In this document: piece by piece, positions 32,401-43,600 of the stretch
How positions within the stretch are numbered: the stretch's first letter is position 1
Layout: each line of letters opens with the position of its first letter
From: Henricia sp. BOLD:AAB3569
Lineage: Eukaryota; Echinodermata; Asteroidea; Spinulosida; Echinasteridae
Direction of reading: 5' to 3'
NCBI GenBank assembly: GCA_037783545.1
Contig: JBBELK010000011.1
Span: 1,488,001 to 1,552,000 of the forward strand
Length of the DNA stretch: 64,000 nucleotides
The notes under the pieces: model-generated
Told to the model about the DNA's origin: nothing
What the model saw: only the letters and a program-made list of their open reading frames with translations
Databases searched by the model: none
Made by a program: the position numbers and the translations under genes

Positions 32401-35400
32401 ACCGAGCTCATGATTATTTTTTATGCCCTCAAATTCTTTTTTATTAGAGAGAGTTTGCGAGCTGAACGAGTGTGGTCTGGTGTAGAATATGGCCATCGTC
32501 GTAATATAGGGTATTTTTTGTTCCAACTGTATATATTTTGGACAATGAACATGTACATGTAGCTCCTAAAAGTGGCCCTGTTTTGCCCAATAGCGTATGT
32601 GACATTTTTCCAAAATGGATTCTGGTCTGTTTGGCAATTTTCACTCTTGCAGGTCCAGGAGTACTTTTGTTTCAAGTGGAAATTAGGGAATAAAAGTGAC
32701 GGATTACCCTCATAAAATTAAACAGAATTGAAAAGATGAGACTTCAATCAGTATTTTGGTTGTCCTGAGAAGCTGAGAGAGTTGTGAGTATTTTTTAAAT
32801 GATTTTTGTAAATGGGGCATTTAGCATTGGTTCCTATGGGGCCCCGATTTACTTGTGTGCACCCCTATAGAACTCCAGAAGTCGGACGATCACAGGTTAT
32901 GAGGCCAAACAAAATCAATGGTGCGTTTACGGTAACGACCTGAAAAAAATCCAGGTATAGGTAGGTAGGAAAATAATTTAATTTTGTCTTTTTTTTTACA
33001 CTTTTTGCAATCTTTGAAACTCACTATTAACAATATTAAACATGTTCATGTACAAGTGTAGAAAATGTTATGTTTGTTGGAAATTGTTGCAAATAGTGCT
33101 CATTTAAAATTATCAACCTGAAAATTGGCAATAAAATGTTTGAGGTCGGCAATTTGGCCTTAAAAATTCCAGGTATAGGTCGGGATACCGTAAACACACC
33201 ATTTATTTTGTTTGGCCCGAGTAAATTTTAATAGTTTTTCGGAACAAAGTTACAACAATTTTGTGAAATTGAAGGATTTCTTTCGCATTTTCTGGTGGAT
33301 GGAATACATCATATGCCTTCGTGATAACAGAAATTGGCACAATTGTTTTCAATTCTTATAATAATAATAATTATAATAATAATGCATTTATTTGGCGCAA
33401 ATTCTATTTTAACAAATATTCAAATGTGCCTTACAATTAACAAAACATATAACAATTACAACAGTTAAAATCAATTACGTCAATTACGTCAATTCTTACC
33501 AATTGTATTGCAAGATAAGTGTCCGCATGCACATGCTCGGATATCGGTAGAGATCGATGAACGACGGGGGTGGACCCTTGGCCGCCTCCTTTGGTATACA
33601 ACAAAACGCATTAATAATAAAACTCGCAGTTGATGATGTTGTTAAAAAGGTTCGATAGTATTTAGCCGTTATAAGTGTATAGCCTATAGGCCTATCGTCA
33701 CGACCATACTTTAAACCCCTTGATTTCATTCTCTTCAAAGATGACATCCGGGAGTTTTTTCTTGTTCCACCTCCCGACCTTTCTGATGACGTCCTCTGCC
33801 TCTGACGTTCTTCCTTTGGAGAGGAGCCAGCGCGCGGACTCGGTCAATGGCCTGAATGGAAACCGGGGGAAAAGGCACGAGGGAGACGAGCAAGTGTTAG
33901 CGACAAATTGCAGTATTCCCGAGATGTAACATAATTATGCTTATTAGATATTATTGACCAAACACACATTTCTAAACATTTTAGGAGCTTATGTAAGCGT
34001 TAGGGGCCTATGGATACTTACAGCACGACAACAATCGAAAGAAAAACAGGTATTATCGGGACGAAGGCTAGAACCCGCCATCTTCGGATCGCCATCGCAA
34101 CGAGAGCCACAGTCATGAACCCGAATGAGTAAGTCATACCGATCAGCACGCCCGCCACCACGCGCCACTTCGCTGCCACAAACTCATTCACTACAACCAA
34201 AAGCAAAACCTAAATTTAATGTTATCTTTGTTCTGGGTCTTTACACAATTGCACGCATTATTCTATCGTGTATTGTAACTTTGTTACAGCTGTTACTTTG
34301 TTAATACCACAAAATGATCAACAGTTTTATAGTACATGTATGTCGAATTTTCCGCGATGTAGAATATGTCCGGTTAAATATACATGGTTGGTAAGTTAAA
34401 GCCTACGTCGAGAAAACTACCTTGTAGAAATGTAAGCCACATAGATGCAGTAGGCCTACGTAATACTCCATACTGAAAAATCCAAGCATGGTTTTTGTGC
34501 ATAAATGAATTGCAATCGCCTACAGGCGATCTTTGGAGATTTAAACAGTTTTGTCATTTTTCTCACGAATTGGGCACTTCAGACGAAATAATTTCACAGG
34601 ATGATTACTATCATTACCATCTTGATAACAAGTAAGATTAAAGATAATAATTCTGACATTTTCTAGAGGGTATTTACCAAACATGTAGACACACTCTAAA
34701 ACAAAAGTTATTGGGTACCTAAATTTCATTAGCATAAAAATCAAAAACCTTGATTTTAATCCCCAAACAACTTCCAATTAAGTAGGGTTTTTATGATTGT
34801 AAATTATTGGACTAGTTCCATAGCACAGATTTCATTGATAAAAACACCATTTCAGGCCCTTTAAAATATTTACCTTGTAAGCTTTTTTAATTCAGCATTC
34901 GGGCTGCTATACGAAATTGTTTTTATAATAAACCAGATTAAATTGAATTGAACTCCGTTTATTTAACCATAGTTCGACCATCGTGACCCAACGGATATCA
35001 GTAACTTTATAGCGCGACCATGGACTTTAAGCCCGACTATACCATTGTTCACCAGACGCCGTCGATCGTTCGGGTCAAAATGGCGAAGCTATAGCTACAA
35101 GCCACCGACGGACCGCCGTCGGCTGCCGTCGGCTGGGAAGCGGCCGGTCGGCATCGGCACACCGACCAAAAACCACCGGCGGTTCGCCGGTGGCTTGCAA
35201 GTGGCACGCGAACAGCGTTTTACAGCTCCCGAGCTACTAGCGAACCACTAGCGGTATCCAGTGGCAAACCACCAGTGGTCTGCCGCTCCTAAATCGCCAA
35301 CGGACCACTAGCGGTCCGCGGTCCGCGGGTGACTGCCACCAGCGGCCCGCTAGCGGTGCCGCTAGCGGGCCGCTGACGGCCCGACCGCGGCTTGCGCACT

Positions 35401-38305
35401 ATATTGTTGGTCAAATTTGCGCAAGGGTTACATACCTAAGACATAGGCTGGTAACCATCGTCCTAGTTGACCCGTGCCAGTTACAAATCGCACGATGAAG
35501 TACTGCCATGTTTCACTGGTAAATGGCGTTGCTAGCACCCCAAGGAACCACAGTACCATAGCTCCCATTAAAGCCTTCTTACGCCCATACCTTCAGTACA
35601 AATGTCAAACCAACATACACATTTGCCTTTAAACATCTTAAAGGCAGGGGCTCGTCAGCAATGCGCGCGCACCAAATTCGTGCCACGAAAAACGCAGCTC
35701 CATGCCTTTGCTATGGAGCTGCGTATTTCGTGGCACGAATTTAGCGCGCGCATTGCTGACGAGCCCTGTGCCTTTAAAGGTAGAGTAGGCCTACATCAGC
35801 CTACATACATTTTTTGTTCATGAGTTGACAAGAAAAACTTTTAAGTTACTAATAATGTTAATAGCAATGGTACCAAACATGATTTTATTTCAGTCCAAAA
35901 TGGTATGTTTTATTTTGTGTGAGAAATTAACAATCCTATGCATGGATTTTTCAAGTTTTCAGAAGTATTACCGCACCTACATGTATATGTCCCTGAAATT
36001 TCTACAGGCCAATTTTATCAACATGGGCGGTCTAATCACGAATGGAAATAACGCCCTTTTTAACAGTTTACTAATCATGTGGTCTACCTTTAAAGAAACA
36101 GGCTCCTCAGCATTGCGCGCGCGCCAAATTCGTGCCACGAAATACGCAGCTCCATGCCTTTGCTATGGAGCTGCGTATTTCGTGGCACGATTTTGGCGCG
36201 CGCGCATTGCTGACGAGCCTGTTCCTTTAAAATGGAAAGTCGTAGTGTTTGTTTTAAGAAAATTCGATGTGATATATTTCGGTGTGAGAAGTATTTTTGT
36301 GCCGACTTGAAACTATCCGGGCCAGACTTGTGGTTGTTTTTATTATGGGAATACCATACATGGATACATTGTTTATACCATCCCGATCGAGATACTAATT
36401 GATCACGGGACAGTGCAACCTCTGGTATCGCAAGCTATGGTGTGACGACACTAAAAACTCCCATCAGATGCAATCAAGGTCAACCTTTTAATGTTTATTT
36501 TTCACAAATGATAAATGTTTTATCTGAAAGAATTGTGAGCCCAGCACCACGTAATTACTATTTTGTTAAGATCGAGCAGAGCAGAGGTCGTATAAAAACG
36601 GCGTGATCAGATTACAGCCCCCAAAAATAACTGGCCCCAGGGTTGATCAGCTTCCAGTATGCAGATCACATTTTGAACCCCCGTTTTTCCCCTTGGGATT
36701 TTGATACCATATAATTGTTCTAATTTTTCTCATTACCATTCTGGAATTTGGCGCTCTCAGTCCGTATAATATCGTCAAAAAACCACCAATGTTTTGTAAA
36801 CTAATTTATCCTTTCAATAAAGCAGTAGAGTGATCACACCAACCTGTTTGATTTGTTAACGTTCCAGCTTTCAACGTTGACATTGATTTCAAGTTTTAAA
36901 AAAAAAAGGTTCTATTTCGTTATTTTGACGAAAATTCACAATGAGTACATGTTTCAACATGTAATTTCGGATGGTCGAGCTTAAAAATGCATGTGCGAGG
37001 TATTCCATGTACCGCACAGACTTTGGCGCCGGTTACTATGGACCGGCTTGCACCATCTGGAAACGGCTTGATTTGTCAGGTAGTCTGGTGCTAGCTTTCA
37101 CTCGTACGCTAGCGCCATAGCGCGAAGGCGGGACTCTAGGATTTATGCAAATCTATATATCACGCAACTGGTCTATTACTATTAGCAGATGGCGAATTAC
37201 ATTTGGGAGAAGAAATGAAGAAACTCACCAATCTGAGAGCATGCCAAAGATAAATGAGCCAGCCATAAAGCCGAAGAAGAACACAGAAGTCATCCAGTTG
37301 GACACTCCTTTATTATCGCAAATGAGGTTCCACTGAAACATAAGCATCAATCCTTTGGATAACAGTTTACTTTAAAGAAAAACCCGAGGACGTATACCAC
37401 TGTGCTTCATAGCTCAGCTGGTAGAGCATCTGCCTGGTGTGTCAGAGGTCTTGGAGAAAACCTGAGGGAGAATATCACTATGCCTCATAGCTCAGCTGGT
37501 AGAGCATCTTCCCGATGTGTCAGAGGTCTTTGGGGAGGGGGAAAACCTGAGAGGGTATGTCATGCGCCTTATAGCTCAGTTGGTATAAAGCATATCTGGC
37601 CGGTGTGTCAGAGGTCTTGGAGAAAACCTGAGGGAGCATTATCACTGTGCCCCATATAGCTCAGTTGGTAGAGCATCTGCCCGCGGTAATTCAAAGGTCT
37701 CCGGTTCGAATCCCGATAAGGCCCATTGTGATTTTTCTGTCATACCACGTCAATTGGTTGTTTCGTGGTGCTTATGGAATATTCGAAATTAGTAATCTGT
37801 AGTGGCAACTAAAATAGAACAAAACTATATACTAGATATGTTGACATGTCTTCGTCTGTTTATGTTCTGTTGTCGAAATACCTACGTCTTCAATGAGTGT
37901 CGTGGTGTACTGAGAATTGTTAAAATTCCATCCGTTTTTGCACGGCACTTTGGTGGCATTGTAATCAGTGTAGTTGATGTCCGGACTAAACTGCAAACCC
38001 TTCGGTAGGTCCCATTGCTGGCAGTTATCGTAATAGTACTTGTCTTCCTTCGGGTACTTCTCGGCCCGAGGGATGCTAACCGCTTTAATGGCTGCCGTGC
38101 ATTCCTGGGGCGTGTTCAAGCCGAAGGCGCTGCAGTTCTTCAGCGGATCGAAAGTCTTACACCAATGGTCGGACTGGCCGGCGTAGAAGACATGTTGCAG
38201 CGTAGTGAAGGCACCCAAATAATTGACTAAATTTAAGAAGAAGAAAGCGTAGAGCTGGTACCGCCCAAAGCCGCCAAGAATCGTTAAAACATCGTCGAAC
38301 TTCAT
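29449..38305 (-). CDS. SLC22-family transporter with long acidic tail, copy D (complete, 10 exons, 758 aa)
   Basis: Exons in gene order: 38305-37886, 37332-37229, 35590-35436, 34190-34022, 33851-33710, 33588-33500, 32076-31868, 31159-31051, 30785-30570, 30112-29449 (2277 nt). The ATG at 38305 starts MKFDDVL; the upstream in-frame codon at 38326 is GTG, so it is not used. The core has HWC and a Cys-rich glycosylated loop, TTLIED then WNLICD, and the MFS signature GMLSDWYGRKK. Further motifs are TESARWLL (Thr for the usual Pro), FIGRKV in loop 8-9, ELYPTPVR and KLPETMREGE. Arg478 is in TM11 (TARIGSI). From about 538 to the end the protein is a 221-residue hydrophilic tail with NPAY, a PKKKKD basic patch, three GGETPKD repeats and GGASDKG repeats. 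Typical SLC22 tails are 20-70 aa. It is the most divergent copy and is inverted relative to the others. Substrate unknown. Confidence 0.94.
30414..30559. repeat. TAGAGCTTCTGCAC inverted-repeat element beside a splice donor
   Basis: The ends TAGAGCTTCTGCACCAGCGG and GCCGTGCAAAGGCTCTA are inverted, with GGCCATGACGGGGGGCAG pairing inside. It lies in intron 9 of copy D, ending about 8 nt from the exon 9 donor (30569). Confidence 0.7.
31392..31732. mobile_element. TTAA-flanked MITE, AGGCC family
   Basis: It begins AGGCCTATGTATCATTTGCA and ends TACAATGGCCT. Perfect TTAA flanks both sides (31388-31391 and 31733-31736). It lies in copy D intron 7. Related terminal fragments lie near 41008-41125. Confidence 0.65.
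32077..33499. other. Copy D intron 6, no recognised element apart from an AAT microsatellite
   Basis: A short (AAT)n-type run lies at about 33358-33385, followed by GCATTTATTTGGCGCAAATT, a tail-like segment seen in many interspersed repeats. The rest is AT-rich and unrecognised. Confidence 0.5.
35050..35400. repeat. GC-rich block of short inverted motifs in copy D intron 3
   Basis: Numerous variants of CCACTAGCGG, CCGCTAGCGG, ACCACCGGCGG and GCCGGTGGC lie within 350 bp. Many are self-complementary over 10-30 bp (for example the pair around 35341-35382). Base composition is sharply different from the surrounding AT-rich intron. No coding potential is convincing. Confidence 0.6.
35642..35773. 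mobile_element. TTAA-flanked palindromic MITE, AGGCACAGGCTCGTC family, copy 1
   Basis: An almost perfect 132-bp palindrome centred on GCCTTTGCTATGGAGC. TTAA flanks both ends (35638-35641 and 35774-35777). The other copies at 36094-36226 and 54838-54969 also have TTAA. It lies in copy D intron 2. Confidence 0.85.
36094..36226. mobile_element. TTAA-flanked palindromic MITE, copy 2
   Basis: Same family as 35642-35773, 320 bp away in the same intron and flanked by TTAA at 36090-36093 and 36227-36230. Arms pair through GCCACGAAATACGCAGCTCC. Confidence 0.85.
36748..36970 (+). repeat. Interspersed repeat, GCGCTCTC family, degenerate copy
   Basis: The beginning (GGCGCTCTCAGTCCGTATAA and the following TTTTGTAAACTAATTTATCC) matches the copies at 21248-21420 and 53990-54190. 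The second half has diverged. Confidence 0.4.
37399..37725 (+). repeat. Tandem array of four tRNA-like units in copy D intron 1
   Basis: Units start near 37401, 37481, 37563 and 37647 (period 80-84 bp). Each has the tRNA D-arm/A-box sequence TAGCTCAGCTGGTAGAGCAT and an anticodon-arm-like stretch. The first three then continue with the linker GAGAAAACCTGAGGGAG in place of a T arm. Only the last carries a B-box-like CCGGTTCGAATCCCG. The acceptor stem of the last unit pairs poorly, so this is a tRNA-derived repeat and probably not a set of functional tRNA genes. Confidence 0.7.
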
Positions 38306-39634
38306 GCTGAGGATAACCAGAGACACTTTGCGTCAAGTTGTGTGCTTCGCCGATTCCCAGGCCGATATATTAGTCCCAATTAAGGGGTGGATATGTTGTC
38401 AAAGGTCATTGTATTGGGTTCAAAGACCAAATAGATTTTGTAATTCTTATCGGAGCCTGTTAGTTCCGAAATTGAACTTTTTTTTGTTAATTATCTCGTA
38501 GATAACAAAAGTTCATGATTATTTGCATTCTGCTGGTAAATGGTACGAACAATTAGCAAGCATTTACTGAAACTTAAAACACCTTTAAGTTACAGAAAAG
38601 TGTTAGGCCTATGTAACAAACAGGTGTGTTTAATAATCTCAGAGAATCCAGTCAGAGAATCCAGGTGTAGTGATCGAGTCGATCGACCCCGGAAAAACTA
38701 ATCGAAAACACCCCTTGGGTAGGTTAAGTTCTCCGCATGTCATTTTGGCAGTGAAGCCTAATGCATTAGCCTATAGCTGCAGCTGTTAAAATCGGTCCCA
38801 TGCAAAAAGAAAAAATCACCTTTAAATGGCTTGGCTCGTCTTGCGTGGCTACGGCTTCAATTCACACACGAGTCAATGATAGCCACCTAGCCGGCTTGAC
38901 CGCGGCCATCTGTACGTGTACCCAGACGTATCTTGATGACTTATAACTGTGTTGAATTAGGGAGCCTGGCTTCCACTCAATTACGTACGTGCGTTGCCAA
39001 TGCGACGAACAAAATATAGACGTGACTGAAGCGAGCTGACGTAAAAATGTAAAAAGACCAAATGTTTGCCTCTAAAATTGTTACATTTTTCTCGAATTGG
39101 TCGTGTGAGAATTAAGGACTTAGTTTACTTAAAAGAAGATTGTTCTTTTATTAGCCAAACGCAAACGATCAGAAATTCAGTTTTTTTGACAAGCATGTTG
39201 TGACAAGGTCAAGCCAAGGCTTGATCTTCAAGTTGCTGGCAGCCAGCAGCCGGCAGTGCGGGCGCGCATGGCGCTGGCGACGCGCTGGCGAACCTCAGCT
39301 CATGTTTCGTCAGGCATATCTGGTAGGCTTTCATGGCTTTTCCTTTTTTTAGCAAGATTATTGATAAATGGAATCTTTAGGCAAGTAAAAAATGGAATCT
39401 TTAGGCAAGCCAAGTAATTTTACAAGAAATTGCAATTTTTGGTCTCAAAACTGACGTACGTACACACCTTCGTTTTTATCAATTTCACCATCAAATTTAC
39501 ATTCATAAGTAGAACTTCTACTAATGCACGTTTAATGCACGTTTTACTTCTTGACATTACCACTTTCGGTGGTTGAAACCTGAAGTCCTGCCTGTGCTAT
39601 GCGGCGCTCGCGTATAACAGTGTCAAGCACCAGA

Positions 39635-40194
39635 CTACCCCTAGAACTATGGGGGATACAGTATCCCCCATAGGTTATGTTGTTTTTTTCCAATATGGCG
39701 GCGCCTGAACTTTAAGATCGGACCGATACGGTTTAAGCTAGCGCAATAATCCGCTCCCCAATCGCCACCAAACTCCGTCTGATAGTTCTTGAGACACTCA
39801 CCTTGCGTGTGTCTACGGAATTTCGGTACCATTTGTCCACTAAATTCTCCAAAAATAATGTTGGGAAATGAACGGGAACATGTGTGATGCATCCACATGC
39901 GTTTTACCGAATGCCTCAATCATGCATGTGGATGCATCGATCGCACATGTTCCCGTTCATTTCCCAACATTATTTTCGGAGAATTTAGTGGACAAATGGT
40001 ACCGAAATTCCGTAGACACACGCAAGGTGAGTGTCTCAAGAACTATCAGACGGAGTTTGGTGGCGATTGGGGAGCGGATTATTGCGCTAGCTTAAACCGT
40101 ATCGGTCCGATCTTAAAGTTCAGGCGCCGCCATATTGGAAAAAAAACAACATAACCTATGGGGGATACTGTATCCCCCATAGTTCTAGGGGTAG
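39635..40194. mobile_element. 560-bp near-perfect foldback element
   Basis: The arms are about 255 bp each, starting CTACCCCTAGAACTATGGGG, and pair almost base for base up to a short spacer near 39905. The direct repeat CACCAGA flanks both sides (39628-39634 and 40195-40201, extendable to 9 bp as AGCACCAGA if the boundary is shifted). Long terminal repeats with a 7-9 bp duplication suit a Mutator-like element. No transposase is present. Confidence 0.88.
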
Positions 40195-40260
40195 CACCAG
40201 ACCAGATCCAGCACGTACCATTTTTGGACGAGGGGGGATTTATTTTAGCGCGCCGTACTG

Positions 40261-40390
40261 TGCGGTCAGTAAATGGAGGATTAAGTCAAATGACTTTTCA
40301 CTCGTAAAGTTGCTACGCGGGTCGCTTTGACAAAAAGCCGTTTAGGCCCCTAGTGGTAATTTGACGTAAATCCTCCATTTACTGACCGCA
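40261..40390. repeat. TGCGGTCAGTAAATGGAGGA inverted-repeat element
   Basis: A 130-bp element with perfect 20-bp inverted ends (TGCGGTCAGTAAATGGAGGA and TCCTCCATTTACTGACCGCA), 66 bp right of the foldback element. Confidence 0.8.
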
Positions 40391-40631
40391 GCCATAAGTG
40401 AAACTTTGAAAGGAAAAAAATAGGATTGGGAAAATTTTCTTAGACTTGGAAGTTAGAAAACACTTTTTTAAAAAATCATCCAGTCTCATCATGTGTTTTG
40501 TACGCAAGGTCTGTAGTCGTGATCAAGTACCAATTACTGTTGCTTTTTTTCTGTAGATGCACCCAGAGCCCCTGTGATGGGAGTTTCAGCAAGTGACGTA
40601 GAATTAGCAGCATAGACACTAACCAAGCACC

Positions 40632-43600
40632 ATGATGGAGCTTGAACGACCAAGCAATCCGGACCATTCGGACTATCGCAAGGATAGCCACGGCGGTACC
40701 ACCAACGGAGAACCTGATTGGTTGAATGGGTCACATGATGGGAGCCAAGAGGAACGCCCACTGGTTAGTGTGCAGCAAACGTATTTGATACATTTTTTAG
40801 TTGAGACATTTTCGATTGAGACTTTTTTTAAGTTTCTAAAAATTGCATTCTATTATGCCAATTATACTGCCATTTTTGTTAAAAACAATGGTTTTCAGTT
40901 GATGACAAAAGTACTTGGAAAAAACGAAATGATTGAATTTAAGAGGATACGGCATGCTGGCCAAGTTGGCCTCAAAAAATGTATATCATGAGCAAATATT
41001 CAATGGACCTTAAAGCCAGAACACATCATTTGCAGTGACCCCAATTTTTTTTCACAAGTTGACAAGAAAAACCTCACTAGAAGTGTTAAAGGCCCAGTGG
41101 ATCATTTGCAATGACCCCAAAAAGTAATCGACGAGTTTACAGGGGAAAAGTTCTGAAAGTAAAGATTGAATTAATAGCAACTATCCAATGAAAGGTTTTC
41201 ACTCAAAATGATATAATTTACCAGAAAATAATCCGTAAAGATGAAATTATTTAGATCGTTTGCAAACGATTTACTTATTTTTGATTCGCATCTACGCGGT
41301 CCAAAATGCATTTGCGCTGTGTACTCCGTGTGCGTGTTCAAACGCGATGCATTTTTATGGATCGCGCGCACACGCAGTATGTGCGCCACAGAGTGCATGA
41401 CGCAAGCCACATAGTACTCGATCAACTGAGAACGAATATTTGAAACACCCCGCCAAGAACAGGAAAATGCATATGGGTTTTCATGTGTTTTTTAAACGTG
41501 GTACATTTGACAAAGCTGAAATTTCTTCGGATGAGTTTGTTGATGTCTTTCTTTTGATTTATAATGGTTTTATTCGCAGAATCGCTCAAAAACAGATCAT
41601 CTACAGGGCCTTTAATAACATTGGTACCAAACACCATATGATTTTATTTCATAGAGCAACAATGGTCATTTTTGATTCATGATCTCCACAGATTAATAAA
41701 TCTGATCATCCCAATCAGAACCGTGAACTTTACGAGGGTTCACGACCTTTTCGGGAAGAACCACAAAAGTCATATTCGCACAGTCCCGAGGGTGAGGAAA
41801 AGCAACATGAAACAGCAGTATACACCAACCCTGAAGAAAATCAAGAACTATCACAAGATGACCCGGAAATGGAAGAACAACGGCAACTTGAAATTGAGAT
41901 TAAAAAACTAAAAGAAGAAGGATTCTTGCCGATGGATGACCCACCTGAGTATGACATTGCTGATCGTGTCCGGGAACTTAACGAACAGCTGAAGGCCGAA
42001 GGAGAAACTCCCGAGAGAACGGATCGAAAAGTCAAGTTTAGTGAGAAGGTCATTGCTGTTGAATTTCCAGAGGAGTTGTATGAGGACAATTCGAAGACAC
42101 CCACTGGGGACGATACGGAACTAAACAGTGATGACTTGCGAGACGATGATCAAAGACGTTTAGCGGAGGCTACAGATCCGAGCGAACTCGAAGTCACAAA
42201 GTTGACTCTAGAGGAGAACGGTGGCGATACTGAAATACAATCCAAAGATTATAAGTTGCCTTCGAATAAAAAGCTAACAGTCAAAAAGAAAAGTCCACTA
42301 GTACACGATGAAAAGGTTCTTATTGAAAGAGACGGCAAATTTGAACTCATTAACGTCAAAGACTTGAGTCCGATTGAGAGGCGTTTCATGGGACTAGAAG
42401 TCTCACCAGACCAAGATGAAACGGACATGTCTAAATGTGACCCGGTCACTCCAAATGAACATGGGGATGCCACCGCTACGAGCCCTCCTGTTCAAAAGGC
42501 GGAGCCTCCCCGTCAGCCTCGCCCACCTACGAAACCTCACCCGTCTGCAAAGCCCCGTCCTGCCACCGCCAGTGACAGTACAGGTCTGCGACGCTCCCAG
42601 CTGCCCCCCAGGAGGATTCAGTCTGCACGTACGCAGAGGGATTCTGCAAAGCTCCACCAACGGTCCGCATCCTATTCGGGACAAAGCAGCTACGGAATGA
42701 CGCCTGAAGAAAAACAACACAAGAGAGAACAGCATCGACTGCGGATGCAGCAGTTACATGAACAGAAACAAGCCGAAGAAGAGGAACGAAGGAAAAAACA
42801 GGAAGAGGCGGAGAGCGCATTCCAAGCGTGGCTACAACTCAAAAATGAGGCTGGGAAAGAAACGAGGCAGAAAGAAAAAGAACAAACAAAAACTGACAAA
42901 GACAAAAAGGTATCGCAAATTCATAGACCTAATCACAATTACTGATTGGAGGAGTTTGCGCAAAAGTAGAACTGTATTGTGGGAAGGAAAATGGGGCAAA
43001 GTCTGCCTCGAGAACCTTCCCACAATACAGTTCTGCTTTTGCGCAAACTCACCCAAGCGGTAATTGCAATAGGGTTTATAAACGATGGTCAAAAGTTGTC
43101 AACGTTTTCACAGTTCTACAAAGCGTAGAAAGGGGGAGGGGGGTTGAGGGCTGCGTAGGACTTTACATGCACTGTAAAATGTTGACATTTCATGTAGTGA
43201 CAAAAAAATGTTAGTATTATTTCGGGGATTCTTGAAAAATACTACTCTCTGTAGAACTGTGAAAAACGTTGACGGCCCTGAATTCAATGTTTGGTATGAT
43301 GCCTAATAAACATGGAAATGAAACAGCCAAGCATGTGATGAGAGGAGAATCATATGGTCCTCATCAGGATTCAAACCCGAGACCTCTGACATTCCAGACA
43401 GATGCTCTACAAGCTGAGCAAAGAGGCACAGTTATATACTCCCTCAAGTTTTCTCTATGGACCCTAATTTCATAGGAAATAAGGTACTTTACCAAGTTTT
43501 GCGTTTGTTAATGTATGCAGTATGCTACAGATTTGCCAGCTTATTGAATTGGGACTTGCTCTTTTAGACTTGCATCAGGATCTTGAGCGTACGCGTACTT

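Larger units (their letters stand above)
38306..40631. other. Intergenic interval between divergent SLC22 copy D and CCDC181
   Basis: A head-to-head arrangement with about 2.3 kb between the two ATG codons. It contains a 560-bp foldback element and a 130-bp inverted-repeat element (listed). No TATA box or shared promoter motif is obvious. Confidence 0.65.

Noticed and set aside
32290-32420. Short palindrome and CpG-containing stretch resembling a promoter
   Set aside because: It lies inside an SLC22 copy D intron with no gene start nearby. The palindrome is only 16 bp.
37648-37723. Functional tRNA gene
   Set aside because: A and B box sequences are present, but acceptor and anticodon stems pair poorly, and the unit belongs to a repeat array.
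37832-38326. Longer N terminus for SLC22 copy D starting upstream of MKFDDVL
   Set aside because: The upstream codon at 38326 is GTG. The first ATG at 38305 gives the usual family N terminus.
39868-40154. Matching 85-90 codon frames on both strands
   Set aside because: They are the two arms of the 560-bp foldback element read in each direction.
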